A stretch of 64,000 nt of DNA from an uncultured Anaerococcus sp. (GTDB lineage Bacteria; Bacillota; Clostridia; Tissierellales; Peptoniphilaceae): NCBI RefSeq assembly GCF_943908415.1, contig NZ_CALTSY010000001.1, positions 62,001 through 126,000 on the forward strand, in the 5' to 3' direction. The translations under genes and the position numbers were made by a program. Shown piece by piece: positions 55,363 to 63,304 of this stretch. The first letter of the stretch is position 1; every line of letters starts with the position of its first letter. Below the pieces are notes generated by a model, which saw only the letters and a list, made by a program, of their open reading frames with translations, was not told the origin of the DNA and ran no database searches.

Positions 55363-56418
55363 TTAGCAACAACAACCGCTAGAATTTTCTTCTTTTTTAT
55401 CATTAGATGTTCCACAGTTTTCAAACTTTCCAAAATGATTTGTCCTATCTCCATAAACTTCAAAGTATTTCTCATATCTAGTTTCCGTTAAATAAGCTGC
55501 TGTATTTCCACATACTTTCTCTGCTTTATCTTTGTAGAATCTGAATTTAGTGTCTAAATCATAGTAGTGTTCATTGTTTTCTATTCCACCTAAGTATTTA
55601 GCAAATTGACCATAATCTTCACATTTATCTTCTATTAAATCAGGAATTTTAAAAGCGCTTATAGTATCAGAATAGAAATTAATATTGCCTACAAGTTGTT
55701 TAATCTCTTTATTTCCAATTGATGATTTGCTAGAAGATATAGTCATATAATGTTCAAAGCCTACTTTTTCCATAAGTCTTCTAAAATCTTCTGTATATAG
55801 AGCGCCTCCTAGGCATTCTCCTCTTAATATTTCATCATTAGAAATCTCTTCAGGAATTCTTCTATCAGCAAATATATCAGAGAAGTAAAGTTCTCCTCCC
55901 CTTTTTAATACTCTAAATATTTCTTTAAATACTTCTTCTTTAAATGGAGAGAGATTTATAACACAATTAGATATAACTATATCAATTGAATCATCCTCTA
56001 TGCCAATAGATTTTAGATCTTCTATATATCCTTTTTTAAATTCAACATTGGATTTTGCATAGCCATATTTCTCAACCATTTCATCTTTGTATTTATTCGC
56101 AATAGCCAATTGATCATCTGTCATATCTACACCTATAACCTTGCCATTTTCACCTACAAGGCTGGATAAGATATAACAATCAAGTCCTGTTCCACAACCT
56201 AAATCTAGGATAGTTAATCCTTCAACTACATTAGGAATTGGAGATCCACAACCATAAAAGTGGCTTTTTATCTCTTTTGGTAAGCCCCTTCTTAGTTCCC
56301 TAATTCTTTTTGGCATGTTTTCAGTTGAACATGCACAAATATTAGTTTTCATCTTGCCTTCATTTTCAGTTGTTACCTTGCTATAATAATCACTTACTTG
56401 TTGTCTTAAGTCTGTCAT
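55363..56418 (-). CDS. arsM: Arsenite S-adenosylmethionine methyltransferase
   Basis: ArsM methylates As(III) using SAM. The 351 aa protein has the SAM site LDLGCGTGLDCYILS and the three conserved arsenite-binding Cys positions: Cys57 (FYGCGSP), Cys152 (SNCVINLSP) and Cys202 (GECLGGALY). An N-terminal CAC (28-30) and a C-terminal SSGCCC add further thiols. ATG follows AAGGAG. It lies directly after arsS, with the Sec-directing hairpin between them. In cyanobacteria ArsM and ArsS act in succession to make arsenosugar precursors. Confidence 0.93.
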   Translation of the reverse strand: MTDLRQQVSDYYSKVTTENEGKMKTNICACSTENMPKRIRELRRGLPKEIKSHFYGCGSPIPNVVEGLTILDLGCGTGLDCYILSSLVGENGKVIGVDMTDDQLAIANKYKDEMVEKYGYAKSNVEFKKGYIEDLKSIGIEDDSIDIVISNCVINLSPFKEEVFKEIFRVLKRGGELYFSDIFADRRIPEEISNDEILRGECLGGALYTEDFRRLMEKVGFEHYMTISSSKSSIGNKEIKQLVGNINFYSDTISAFKIPDLIEDKCEDYGQFAKYLGGIENNEHYYDLDTKFRFYKDKAEKVCGNTAAYLTETRYEKYFEVYGDRTNHFGKFENCGTSNDKKEENSSGCCC

Positions 56419-56445
56419 ATAATACTCCTTGTTTAATTAATTTAT

Positions 56446-56477
56446 TTGTGAGTAAACTACTCCAATGAGCCACCTCA
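56446..56477 (-). promoter_or_regulatory. Putative bacterial SECIS element with UGA codon of arsS
   Basis: The in-frame UGA is at 56475-56477. Downstream, GAGTA/TACTC (56458-56462 with 56450-56454) closes the 3-base loop GUU, and UUG/CAA extend the stem past one bulged A. The loop starts 17 bases after the UGA and its first base is G; both agree with published bacterial SECIS rules (loop 16-37 bases away, G among the first two). The match is read by eye. Confidence 0.75.
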
Positions 56478-57428
56478 GGAAGATCCTGCCCCTGCTGTAC
56501 AGCTATAGCAGTGATTGGCTGTAACAATCATCCTGTTTTCTAAATCTTCTTTGCTTATATCAAATATTGTTTTATTTTTACCCATCACTCCCATCTTTAA
56601 TGCTAAGTTAAAATCACAATCATAAATCCTACCATCATAGTCTACTGACAATGTTGACCTACACATAAGATCATCTATAACATCGATATTAAATGAATTA
56701 TAAAGACGTTTCATATATCTATCTAGATTATTAGATTTATCTAACCATTTTCCAAAATTTCCTGTAGGAGAATTGGTTATAGCATATAAATCATTAAAAA
56801 CTATGCCATATTCTTCTAAAAGTTTTACCCTATACACTTCTTCCAATTCTGCTTCAGATTGAGGAATCATTGCTCCTGATGGATTATAAACTAAGTTTAA
56901 ATTAAGGTCTGGGTTCTTGGCATATCCTAAGTCATTTAGGATTTTTAAAACCCTAATGGAGTCCTCAAAAACTCCTATACCTCTCATCTTATCTGTTTTA
57001 CTTTTTTCATAAAATGGTAGACTAGCAATAATGTCTACCTTATTTTCCCTTAAAAATTCTGGTATGTCATTATAGTTCTCATTATTATATATAGTAAGAT
57101 TGGAACGAATCATAACTTTTTTATTAAGCCTACTAGCACCATTTACAAGATACTTAAATACTCCACTCATTTCAGGTGCTCCACCTGTTATATCTACTGT
57201 GGTAAAGTCATATGATTCTAAAAGTTCTAAGGCTCTTCTCGCAACATCATAAGACATGTCCTCTGAGCGATTTGGATTGCATGATACATGGCAATGCTTA
57301 CAAGATAGATTACACTTTCTTGTAATATTTAGCTGCAAAGTATCTATTTTATCCTTAGTTTTTATTTTATAAGATACTTTATCATCAAATTTCGGAACAA
57401 CTGTATTTAGCTTTTTAAAATAATCCAC
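56457..57428 (-). CDS. arsS: ArsS-family radical SAM protein, probable selenoprotein (Sec318)
   Basis: A 323 aa radical SAM enzyme of the rSAM/selenodomain (ArsS) family. The cluster motif is CxxxCxxC at Cys39-43-46 (RKCNLSCKHCHV), followed by DITGGAPEM. The C-terminal domain (DUF3641-like) has DGRIYDCDFNLAL and HCYSCTAGAGSS. Translation then meets TGA, where relatives have Cys or Sec followed by GG; here GGSLE and TAG follow, so TGA is read as Sec318. In cyanobacteria ArsS transfers the 5'-deoxyadenosyl group to dimethylarsenic. The start is GTG directly after the AhpD-like stop. Without Sec insertion the product would end at 317 aa. Confidence 0.85.
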
Positions 57429-57767
57429 TTAAAATTCCATATCATCTATGATATTTTTCATCTGGACGTTAGTGACAAGGGTAATACCAGCTTGCATAGC
57501 ACTTGCAACATGGATTGCTTCCATCATCTCCTCTTTGCTTAGGCCTAAATCTAGACATTTGGTAGTATAGGCATCAATGCAATAAGGGCATTTTTCGGCA
57601 TGGGCTACAGCTAAAGCTATTAAGGCCTTAGTTCTTACAGAAAGTTTCCCTTCACTCATAACGTTTCCATAATAGTTAAGAAAATTATCCCAATGTTCTT
57701 TGTGCAATTCAGAAAGCTCTCCGTCATTAAATTTATCTAGGTCAGATTTATTAAAGTATTCGCTCAT
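57429..57767 (-). CDS. AhpD-like carboxymuconolactone decarboxylase family protein, arsenosugar-associated
   Basis: A 112 aa helical protein with the AhpD redox motif: ALIALAVAHAEKCPYCIDAYTTK (Cys60-Cys63) and AIHVASAMQAG. It matches the small peroxidase-like proteins that accompany rSAM/selenodomain genes. It may reduce an arsenic or selenium intermediate (inference). ATG follows AGGAGATAATAC. It is the first gene of the arsS-arsM run; the A/T-rich 160 bases upstream hold no promoter I can call. Confidence 0.88.
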   Translation of the reverse strand: MSEYFNKSDLDKFNDGELSELHKEHWDNFLNYYGNVMSEGKLSVRTKALIALAVAHAEKCPYCIDAYTTKCLDLGLSKEEMMEAIHVASAMQAGITLVTNVQMKNIIDDMEF

Positions 57768-57929
57768 GTATTATCTCCTAATTTAATTTTATTATTTTTA
57801 TATTATATTTATAAATATATTATTTTATAAAAAAACTAATTATTTATTTTCTAGGTTTATATTTTCTTATGTCTACAATAATCATATTTATATCTTTACT
57901 TAATATTTTAACATACAACTTTTAAATAA

Positions 57930-58418
57930 CTAATTTTCAAGAAAGTCTATGATCTTTTTTAAATCATTTTGTTTATCCTCAATATAATTAATTGAAACTT
58001 CTATATATGGAATTACAATTTTTTTATCTTCTAAAATTCTAAATAGCTCTTCCATGAAAATGCCTCTCTGGCCTGATATTGAACAAGTGGGACTTTCGTT
58101 TATTCCCATAATACCTTTAATAATATAACCTTTATCTAAATATTCTTTGATATTCTTATAAATTACGAAAGCATATTCACTACAATTTCGTCTATAATTT
58201 TCAAGGTTATCATAATTACTATATGTCATAGATTTTCTATCAATTCCCAAAAATTCAAATTCTGGACAAGGCATCTGATAAATTCCGATATTTTTATTTA
58301 AAATTTCAGCTATTATTTGATTATAACTTCCTTTAGCTCTTGCCAAAGGCTCTACTACAGTATTTTGATTTAAAATACAATGACTTAAAAAAACTATTTG
58401 CATTCCTCTTCTATCCAT
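57930..58418 (-). CDS. TudS-related (DUF523-like) putative desulfidase, CD3072 type
   Basis: A 162 aa protein with three Cys sites: SHCILNQNTV near residue 13, QMPCPEF near 50, and NESPTCSISGQRG near 110. These match the DUF523/TudS Fe-S enzymes, which remove sulfur from thiouracil. This short version next to an ECF S component corresponds to the pair known from Clostridioides difficile as CD3072/CD3073. It overlaps the transporter gene by 8 bases, so joint use of an imported thio-compound is plausible. Confidence 0.78.
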   Translation of the reverse strand: MDRRGMQIVFLSHCILNQNTVVEPLARAKGSYNQIIAEILNKNIGIYQMPCPEFEFLGIDRKSMTYSNYDNLENYRRNCSEYAFVIYKNIKEYLDKGYIIKGIMGINESPTCSISGQRGIFMEELFRILEDKKIVIPYIEVSINYIEDKQNDLKKIIDFLEN

Positions 58419-58971
58419 TATAATTAGTTCCTTTTTTTATCTTAGGTAAAATTTGCGAAACTATCACACAGGTTAATACTTTGTCTACTAAATTGGAAGC
58501 AACTCTTGGAATAAATGCCGCTGAAAAAATATTAGATCCTCCTTGTCTTAATGCTGTAAAAAAAATATCATTAAAATCTCCAGTAATTCCACCATATACA
58601 TAAACTGCAATAGGTGCTCCTACTAATGGTGCAACAATAGAAAGAATAAGCCCGGAGATTATAGCTGTCTTTAAATCAAATTTATACTTTCTTGCAATAA
58701 GACCAACTAAAAGTCCTATTGCTATATTAACTAACGCAAAGGGAAGATCTTTTGGATTTTTCATTAATGCTAATACTAAATTTGAGATACCTCCTATCAA
58801 CATTCCCCAAACAGGACCAAACCATACCGCACCAAATACAGTACCTATAGTGTCCATAAATATGAGTGGTATATTTAACATTCCAACAAAATACCCAATA
58901 ACTATATTTAAAGTTGCAAAAAATGCAGACATTACCATTTTTCTTGTATTTTGATCACTTGTTTTGTTCAT
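58411..58971 (-). CDS. ECF transporter S component, CD3073 type
   Basis: The substrate-binding membrane subunit of an energy-coupling-factor importer, 186 aa, with five to six helices: SAFFATLNIVIGYFVG, FGAVWFGPVWGMLIGGISNLV, FALVNIAIGLLVGLIARK and IISGLILSIVAPLVGAP. The ligand is unknown. ATPases and the T subunit are not in the window. The 5' leader is about 100 bases with a promoter candidate; no riboswitch recognised. Confidence 0.83.
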   Translation of the reverse strand: MNKTSDQNTRKMVMSAFFATLNIVIGYFVGMLNIPLIFMDTIGTVFGAVWFGPVWGMLIGGISNLVLALMKNPKDLPFALVNIAIGLLVGLIARKYKFDLKTAIISGLILSIVAPLVGAPIAVYVYGGITGDFNDIFFTALRQGGSNIFSAAFIPRVASNLVDKVLTCVIVSQILPKIKKGTNYNG

Positions 58972-59077
58972 GATTCTATCTCTCTACCTTAAACTTAAAT
59001 CCTTATTTATATTTAAAATTCATAGGATAAATTTTTATGTATATTTTCAATATATTAATAAGCTCATTTTATCATAT

Positions 59078-59106
59078 TTTATACCTTAATAAAATTATAC
59101 AACAAA
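59078..59106 (-). promoter_or_regulatory. Candidate promoter of the ECF/TudS-like operon
   Basis: TTGTTG (59101-59106) and TATAAA (59078-59083) are 17 bases apart on the minus strand. Otherwise the region 58972-59150 is A/T rich with nothing else named. Confidence 0.45.
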
Positions 59107-59154
59107 TAATATTTCCTTCTAGCTACAAAAAAAGTCTATATTGCCATAAACTAA

Positions 59155-59182
59155 AGACCCTAGATCTTCAGTCTAAGGTCTT
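59155..59182 (-). terminator. Terminator at the end of the GNAT gene
   Basis: AAGACC (59155-59160) and TAGA pair with TCTA and GGTCTT (59177-59182) past one bulged A. The T-run on the minus strand is weak; on the plus strand it is stronger. The GNAT stop (59181-59183) is in the stem. Confidence 0.55.
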
Positions 59183-59717
59183 ATATTTTTATCATTTTTA
59201 TATTTTCACCAATATATTTTTCATCAAATATATTTTCATAAGTTTGAAAATAAGCTTCTATACCGGCATCTTTAGTAGTTGCCATAAGTTCCATTTCTAT
59301 ACCAAAGTAATCAACTTTTTGATCTATAATTTTAAAACCATTTCTAATATAGAATGCCTTTCTCCTATTTCTTAGTGCAAAGTCATCGGCTCCTTTAAAA
59401 TCTGTACTTTCTATTTCTATAATCAAGTCTTTATAAGTGTTTTTTAAAATTTTTAGAGATTTACTTCCTAGTCCCTTACTTCTTAAGCTTGGATCAATAG
59501 CAAAGTAAGATAATAAATTTATATTTTCACTTAGGTAGATTACTGCAAGACCTATATATTTAGTATCTTGAGTTAGAATAATAATATCGATTAATCCTTT
59601 TTTATCTAAATCATAAAGCTTTGATATATCTACTCTCTCATTTTCTGGGAAAGATTTTAAATAAAGTTTTTCAAAGTAATCTTTTCTAGAGACCTTATAA
59701 ACATCTAATAAATTCAA
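59181..59717 (-). CDS. GNAT family N-acetyltransferase
   Basis: A 178 aa acyltransferase. The acetyl-CoA binding motif A is AIDPSLRSKGLGSKSLKIL (about 73-91), and RNRRKAFYIRNGFKIIDQKVDYFGIEMELM forms motif B and the last strand. The substrate is unknown. The start is TTG with AGGAG six bases upstream. It follows map closely (12 bases) and is probably co-transcribed with it. Confidence 0.83.
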   Translation of the reverse strand: MNLLDVYKVSRKDYFEKLYLKSFPENERVDISKLYDLDKKGLIDIIILTQDTKYIGLAVIYLSENINLLSYFAIDPSLRSKGLGSKSLKILKNTYKDLIIEIESTDFKGADDFALRNRRKAFYIRNGFKIIDQKVDYFGIEMELMATTKDAGIEAYFQTYENIFDEKYIGENIKMIKI

Positions 59718-59729
59718 AATATCTCCTAA

Positions 59730-60536
59730 TTAAAATCTATAGCTTTCTATAAATTTCAAATCATCTTCATTTAGAGAATATTTGTTTTGGTCTGTAATCA
59801 CCTCTGGACCTGCTTCATGGATTATTAACTGATGTTCGAATTGGGCGCAAGTTGAACCATCTTGTGTTCTAGCTACCCAGCCATTATCATCAAGCTTCAT
59901 TGGCCAATTTCCACTAGCAATCATTGGTTCGATTGTAAATACCATTCCTGCTTGGATACGTGGTCCATGATGGGCCTTACCATAATGTGGTACTTGTGGA
60001 TCTTCGTGCATTTCTTTGCCTATACCATGACCAATAAAATCACGGATTACCGAAAAGTCATTTTCACTTTCAGCATATTCTTCTATACAGTGTCCTATAT
60101 CACCTATTCTATTGCCTACTTTAGCTTGATCTATTGCTCTATTTAAAGCTTCTAGAGTCACATCCATAAGCTTTTGATCTCTATCGGATAATTCTCCGAT
60201 AGCATATGACCAACATGAATCAGCTAGACCACCATTGTATTCTATAACATTGTCTATAGAAACAAGGTCACCTTCTTTTAAAACATAATCATTAGGAAAT
60301 CCATGGCATATTTCATCGTTTACTGATATACATAGGGTATAGGGAAATCCTCCATATCCTAACTGTGCTGGAATAGCACCTTTATGATCTACTATAAACT
60401 TATTAGCAAATTCATCTAATTGCTTAGTGGTTAAGCCAGCTCTAATTACTTTTTTGATAGCTAAGTGAGTTTGACATAAAATTTCTGCCGCATCTCTCAT
60501 CTTCTCAAAATCATTTTCTGTATATAATCTTATCAT
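59730..60536 (-). CDS. map: Methionine aminopeptidase, type I
   Basis: Removes the N-terminal methionine. The 268 aa protein has the five metal ligands: Asp in SIDNVIEYN, Asp in GGLADSCWS, His in IGHGIGKEMHEDP, Glu in FTIEPM, and Glu in CAQFEHQL. It is of the longer Firmicutes form that lacks an N-terminal SEC-C zinc motif. ATG follows AAGAGG, and the nitroreductase terminator is only 15 bases before it. Confidence 0.93.
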   Translation of the reverse strand: MIRLYTENDFEKMRDAAEILCQTHLAIKKVIRAGLTTKQLDEFANKFIVDHKGAIPAQLGYGGFPYTLCISVNDEICHGFPNDYVLKEGDLVSIDNVIEYNGGLADSCWSYAIGELSDRDQKLMDVTLEALNRAIDQAKVGNRIGDIGHCIEEYAESENDFSVIRDFIGHGIGKEMHEDPQVPHYGKAHHGPRIQAGMVFTIEPMIASGNWPMKLDDNGWVARTQDGSTCAQFEHQLIIHEAGPEVITDQNKYSLNEDDLKFIESYRF

Positions 60537-60551
60537 TCTAACCTCTTAATT

Positions 60552-60571
60552 AAAAAAGGCGCCTAAGCGCC
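60552..60571 (-). terminator. Terminator of the nitroreductase gene
   Basis: GGCGC (60567-60571 and 60558-60562 on opposite arms) with loop of four bases is followed by six T on the minus strand. It ends 15 bases before the map ATG. Confidence 0.85.
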
Positions 60572-60575
60572 ATGT

Positions 60576-61373
60576 TTACATTTTTGTCATTCCAATATAT
60601 GTGTACTTATCTGAACCTATTTTTGGTTCTACCTTAAAGCCTAATGGCATCGCATAAGCTTTGCTTAATTCATCTATATAGTACATCATTATACCAGCAT
60701 CTATTAAATTTACATCACCCTTATAATCTTCTATATAAAGACGAATTTCATCATCTACTATTAAAAATCTCCAAGGTTGAGCATTGTTAGCTGATGGTGC
60801 AAATTTTGCATAATCAAAAATGTTATTTAATCCTCTATGTTTAAGATCTTCATCTGTAGCAGGTGTATCAAAGTCACCTAAGAATACTAAATCTTCTGTA
60901 GCACCTCTATCACTATAACGGTGTTCACGTTTTTCATCTTCAAAAGGATATCCTACAGCAAGTAAGATATTAATATCTCCTTCTGAATAATTAAATGCAG
61001 ATTGCTTAACAAGTTCATCAACTTCACTAACAGTAATCCAGCATGTACCAAGTCCTAGATTGTAAAGTTTAGTGATTATTTCTTCCACACCATAAGCACC
61101 TTTTACTATTGTAGCTGGGTCGTTATTACGAGCATCAAGTGCAATATATGCTGGAGCCTTTATCATTACTCCCCTATATCCTGCTACACCATCAAGAGCT
61201 TTATAAACTGACTCCCCATCTGTATTTAGTAAAAAAGCTAAGTTTTCTGTGCCTAATTTTTCTGCTTCTTCGTTTACGATTTCATAAACTTTTTTAGTAG
61301 TAGCTTCGTCTAATTTCTCGTCCTTATAATCTCTAGTAGATATTCTAGACTTTAAAAAATTTCTTGTCTGCAT
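60576..61373 (-). CDS. Nitroreductase family protein
   Basis: A 265 aa FMN-dependent oxidoreductase. It begins LKSRISTRDYKDEKLDEATT. A central ITKLYNLGLGTCWIT and LLAVGYPFEDEKREHRYSDR are typical, and DYAKFAPSANNAQPWRFLI (about 190-208) resembles the FMN site usually found near the N-terminus, which suggests a two-half (nitroreductase TM1586-like) architecture. The physiological substrate is unknown. ATG lies after GGGGGG, and the promoter is in the palindrome shared with the helicase gene. Confidence 0.82.
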   Translation of the reverse strand: MQTRNFLKSRISTRDYKDEKLDEATTKKVYEIVNEEAEKLGTENLAFLLNTDGESVYKALDGVAGYRGVMIKAPAYIALDARNNDPATIVKGAYGVEEIITKLYNLGLGTCWITVSEVDELVKQSAFNYSEGDINILLAVGYPFEDEKREHRYSDRGATEDLVFLGDFDTPATDEDLKHRGLNNIFDYAKFAPSANNAQPWRFLIVDDEIRLYIEDYKGDVNLIDAGIMMYYIDELSKAYAMPLGFKVEPKIGSDKYTYIGMTKM

Positions 61374-61402
61374 AGTTACCCCCCATATATGTATTCTATA
61401 AT

Positions 61403-61442
61403 AATCATACCATATTTTTATAAATTTTTATATGGTATGATT
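61403..61442. promoter_or_regulatory. Palindromic divergent promoter between nitroreductase and helicase genes
   Basis: Perfect 13-base-pair inverted repeat, arms 61403-61415 and 61430-61442, loop 14 A/T bases. Each arm carries an extended -10 TGGTATGAT pointing outward (61433-61441 plus; 61404-61412 minus). The plus start would fall at the helicase ATG (61448), giving a leaderless transcript. The same DNA may be a dimeric repressor site. Confidence 0.6.
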
Positions 61443-61447
61443 ATAAT

Positions 61448-63238
61448 ATGAAACTTACAGATAAACAATTTCAAGCAGCAAATCATAAAAATGGACCATG
61501 TTTGGTCCTAGCTGTGCCTGGTGCAGGCAAGACCACAATGCTTTTAGAGCGTATAAATATCCTCAAAGAAACTATAGATACTTCTAAAATCCTATCCTTA
61601 ACCTTTTCAAAAACTCAGGCTGATGATATGAAGATGAGATACACTGGGGATAAGACAAACTTTATGACTATCCATGCCTTTTGTTATCTAATAATTAGAA
61701 ACTATTATAAAAAAGAGCATCGTCAAGTTAAGATATTGGAAAGTGATGATTTATACAATAAATATAATCTAATACAAAAAATTTACTTGGATATAAATGG
61801 TAAAACCATGTCATCCGAAGATTTAAAAGAGTTTTTTACTGAAGTGGGATTCATGAAAAATTCTATGGATGATATGTCTTATCTTAAAAATTCACAAATT
61901 AAAAACATAGAAAAAATCTATATTGAATACGAAAGATTTAAGGAAGAGCATTCCTATATAGACTTCGATGATATGCAAGTTTTAGCCTTAAAGCTTTTAA
62001 ACAAAGATGATATTCTTTTAAGATCTGTCAAGAAAAAATATACTTATATACAACTAGATGAAGGTCAAGATACATCACTAATTCAATTTAAAATATTAGA
62101 AAAAATAGTAGGACCAGAAAACAATATCATGGTGGTTGCTGATGATGATCAGTCTATATATTCATTTAGGGCTGCTAATCCTAACTATTTACTAAATTTC
62201 AAAAAAATATATAAAGATGCCCAAATTATAAGTATGGATGAAAATCACAGATCTCAAGCAAATATTGTTAGAGGCTCAGCTACTTTTATAAAACAAAACC
62301 AATATAGATTTAAAAAAGATTTATTTACCAATCATTCTGCTACAAATCCAATAAGGCTTGCAACATTAAAAAATAGTAAAGATGGTTATAAGTACATAAT
62401 CAATCATATTGATAAGGATAAAAAAACTGCTATTCTTTATAGGAACAATATATCTTCATTAAATATGCTAAGTTTCTTGATAGAAGATAAGATGGATTTT
62501 TCTATAAATAATGGCTCTTATGACTTTTTTGATTCCAAAATATTAAAGGATATGATTGATATAATAACTTTTAGTGAAGATTTTGATAATGTAGAGCTAT
62601 TTTCAAATATTTACTATATGGTTAAAACTTATATAAGCCGTGAAGAAATAGAAAAACTCATGTATAAGCCAATTAATTACAATGTGTTTGATTATCTACA
62701 TGAAATCATAGACGATGAAAAAGCCTATAATCTTATGATAAAAGAAAAAGAATTCAAACATCTAAGAAAGCTTAATCTAGATCGCAAAATAGCTTATATC
62801 TACACTACTATGGGCTACAAAGATTATATAAAGATGTTCTCTAATAAGTACTACGAAGTGATAATAAATAAAGCTTTATATATAGAAAGTCTGATAAACT
62901 TTACTAAGGGCTTAGAAAATCTTGACCAATTTTATGAAAAAAAGCTTTATCTGGAAAAGATACTAAATAGCAAGAGTAATTCCAACTTAGTTTTATCCAC
63001 TATACATAAGTCTAAGGGATTAGAATATGAACATGTCTTTATAATAGACCTAATAGATAGTGAATTTCCCATGATAGTCGATGTGAAAGATAGGGATATG
63101 AGACTGGAAGAAGAAAGACGTATGTTTTATGTAGCTATGACAAGGGCAAAGTCTAAACTTTATTTATTAAGCCTAAAATATAGAAATGGTATAAAAGTTG
63201 AACCTTCTATTTTTTATAAAGATATTAAAAATCAATAA
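61448..63238 (+). CDS. UvrD/PcrA-type superfamily 1 helicase, short form
   Basis: A 596 aa SF1A helicase. Motif I is VPGAGKTTMLLERI (24-37), motif Ia is LSLTFSKTQADDM, motif II LDEGQDTS, motif III VADDDQSIYSFRAANP, motif IV ENHRSQANI, motif V TIHKSKGLEYEHVF and motif VI FYVAMTRAKSKLYLL. It is shorter than PcrA (about 720 aa), with reduced 1B/2B regions and no C-terminal RNA polymerase-binding tail. No ribosome site precedes ATG, matching the predicted leaderless start. The substrate is unknown. Confidence 0.87.
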   Translation: MKLTDKQFQAANHKNGPCLVLAVPGAGKTTMLLERINILKETIDTSKILSLTFSKTQADDMKMRYTGDKTNFMTIHAFCYLIIRNYYKKEHRQVKILESDDLYNKYNLIQKIYLDINGKTMSSEDLKEFFTEVGFMKNSMDDMSYLKNSQIKNIEKIYIEYERFKEEHSYIDFDDMQVLALKLLNKDDILLRSVKKKYTYIQLDEGQDTSLIQFKILEKIVGPENNIMVVADDDQSIYSFRAANPNYLLNFKKIYKDAQIISMDENHRSQANIVRGSATFIKQNQYRFKKDLFTNHSATNPIRLATLKNSKDGYKYIINHIDKDKKTAILYRNNISSLNMLSFLIEDKMDFSINNGSYDFFDSKILKDMIDIITFSEDFDNVELFSNIYYMVKTYISREEIEKLMYKPINYNVFDYLHEIIDDEKAYNLMIKEKEFKHLRKLNLDRKIAYIYTTMGYKDYIKMFSNKYYEVIINKALYIESLINFTKGLENLDQFYEKKLYLEKILNSKSNSNLVLSTIHKSKGLEYEHVFIIDLIDSEFPMIVDVKDRDMRLEEERRMFYVAMTRAKSKLYLLSLKYRNGIKVEPSIFYKDIKNQ

Positions 63239-63304
63239 TTTGGGTATATACAAAGAGTAAGATGAGTTATTAATAAATTAACTTATATACAAAAGGAGAT
63301 TAAA

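Noticed and set aside
55363..55400. C-terminal CCC of ArsM followed by read-through
   Set aside because: The stop is TAA, not TGA, so no Sec insertion can extend it.
57429..57767. AhpD-like protein as a second selenoprotein
   Set aside because: The active site reads CPYC with normal Cys codons, and the gene ends with TAA; no UGA is in frame.
29711..60571. GGCGCC hairpins at 29720 and 60558 as a dispersed repeat family
   Set aside because: Only the six-base core is shared; both are explained as ordinary G/C-rich terminators with T-runs.
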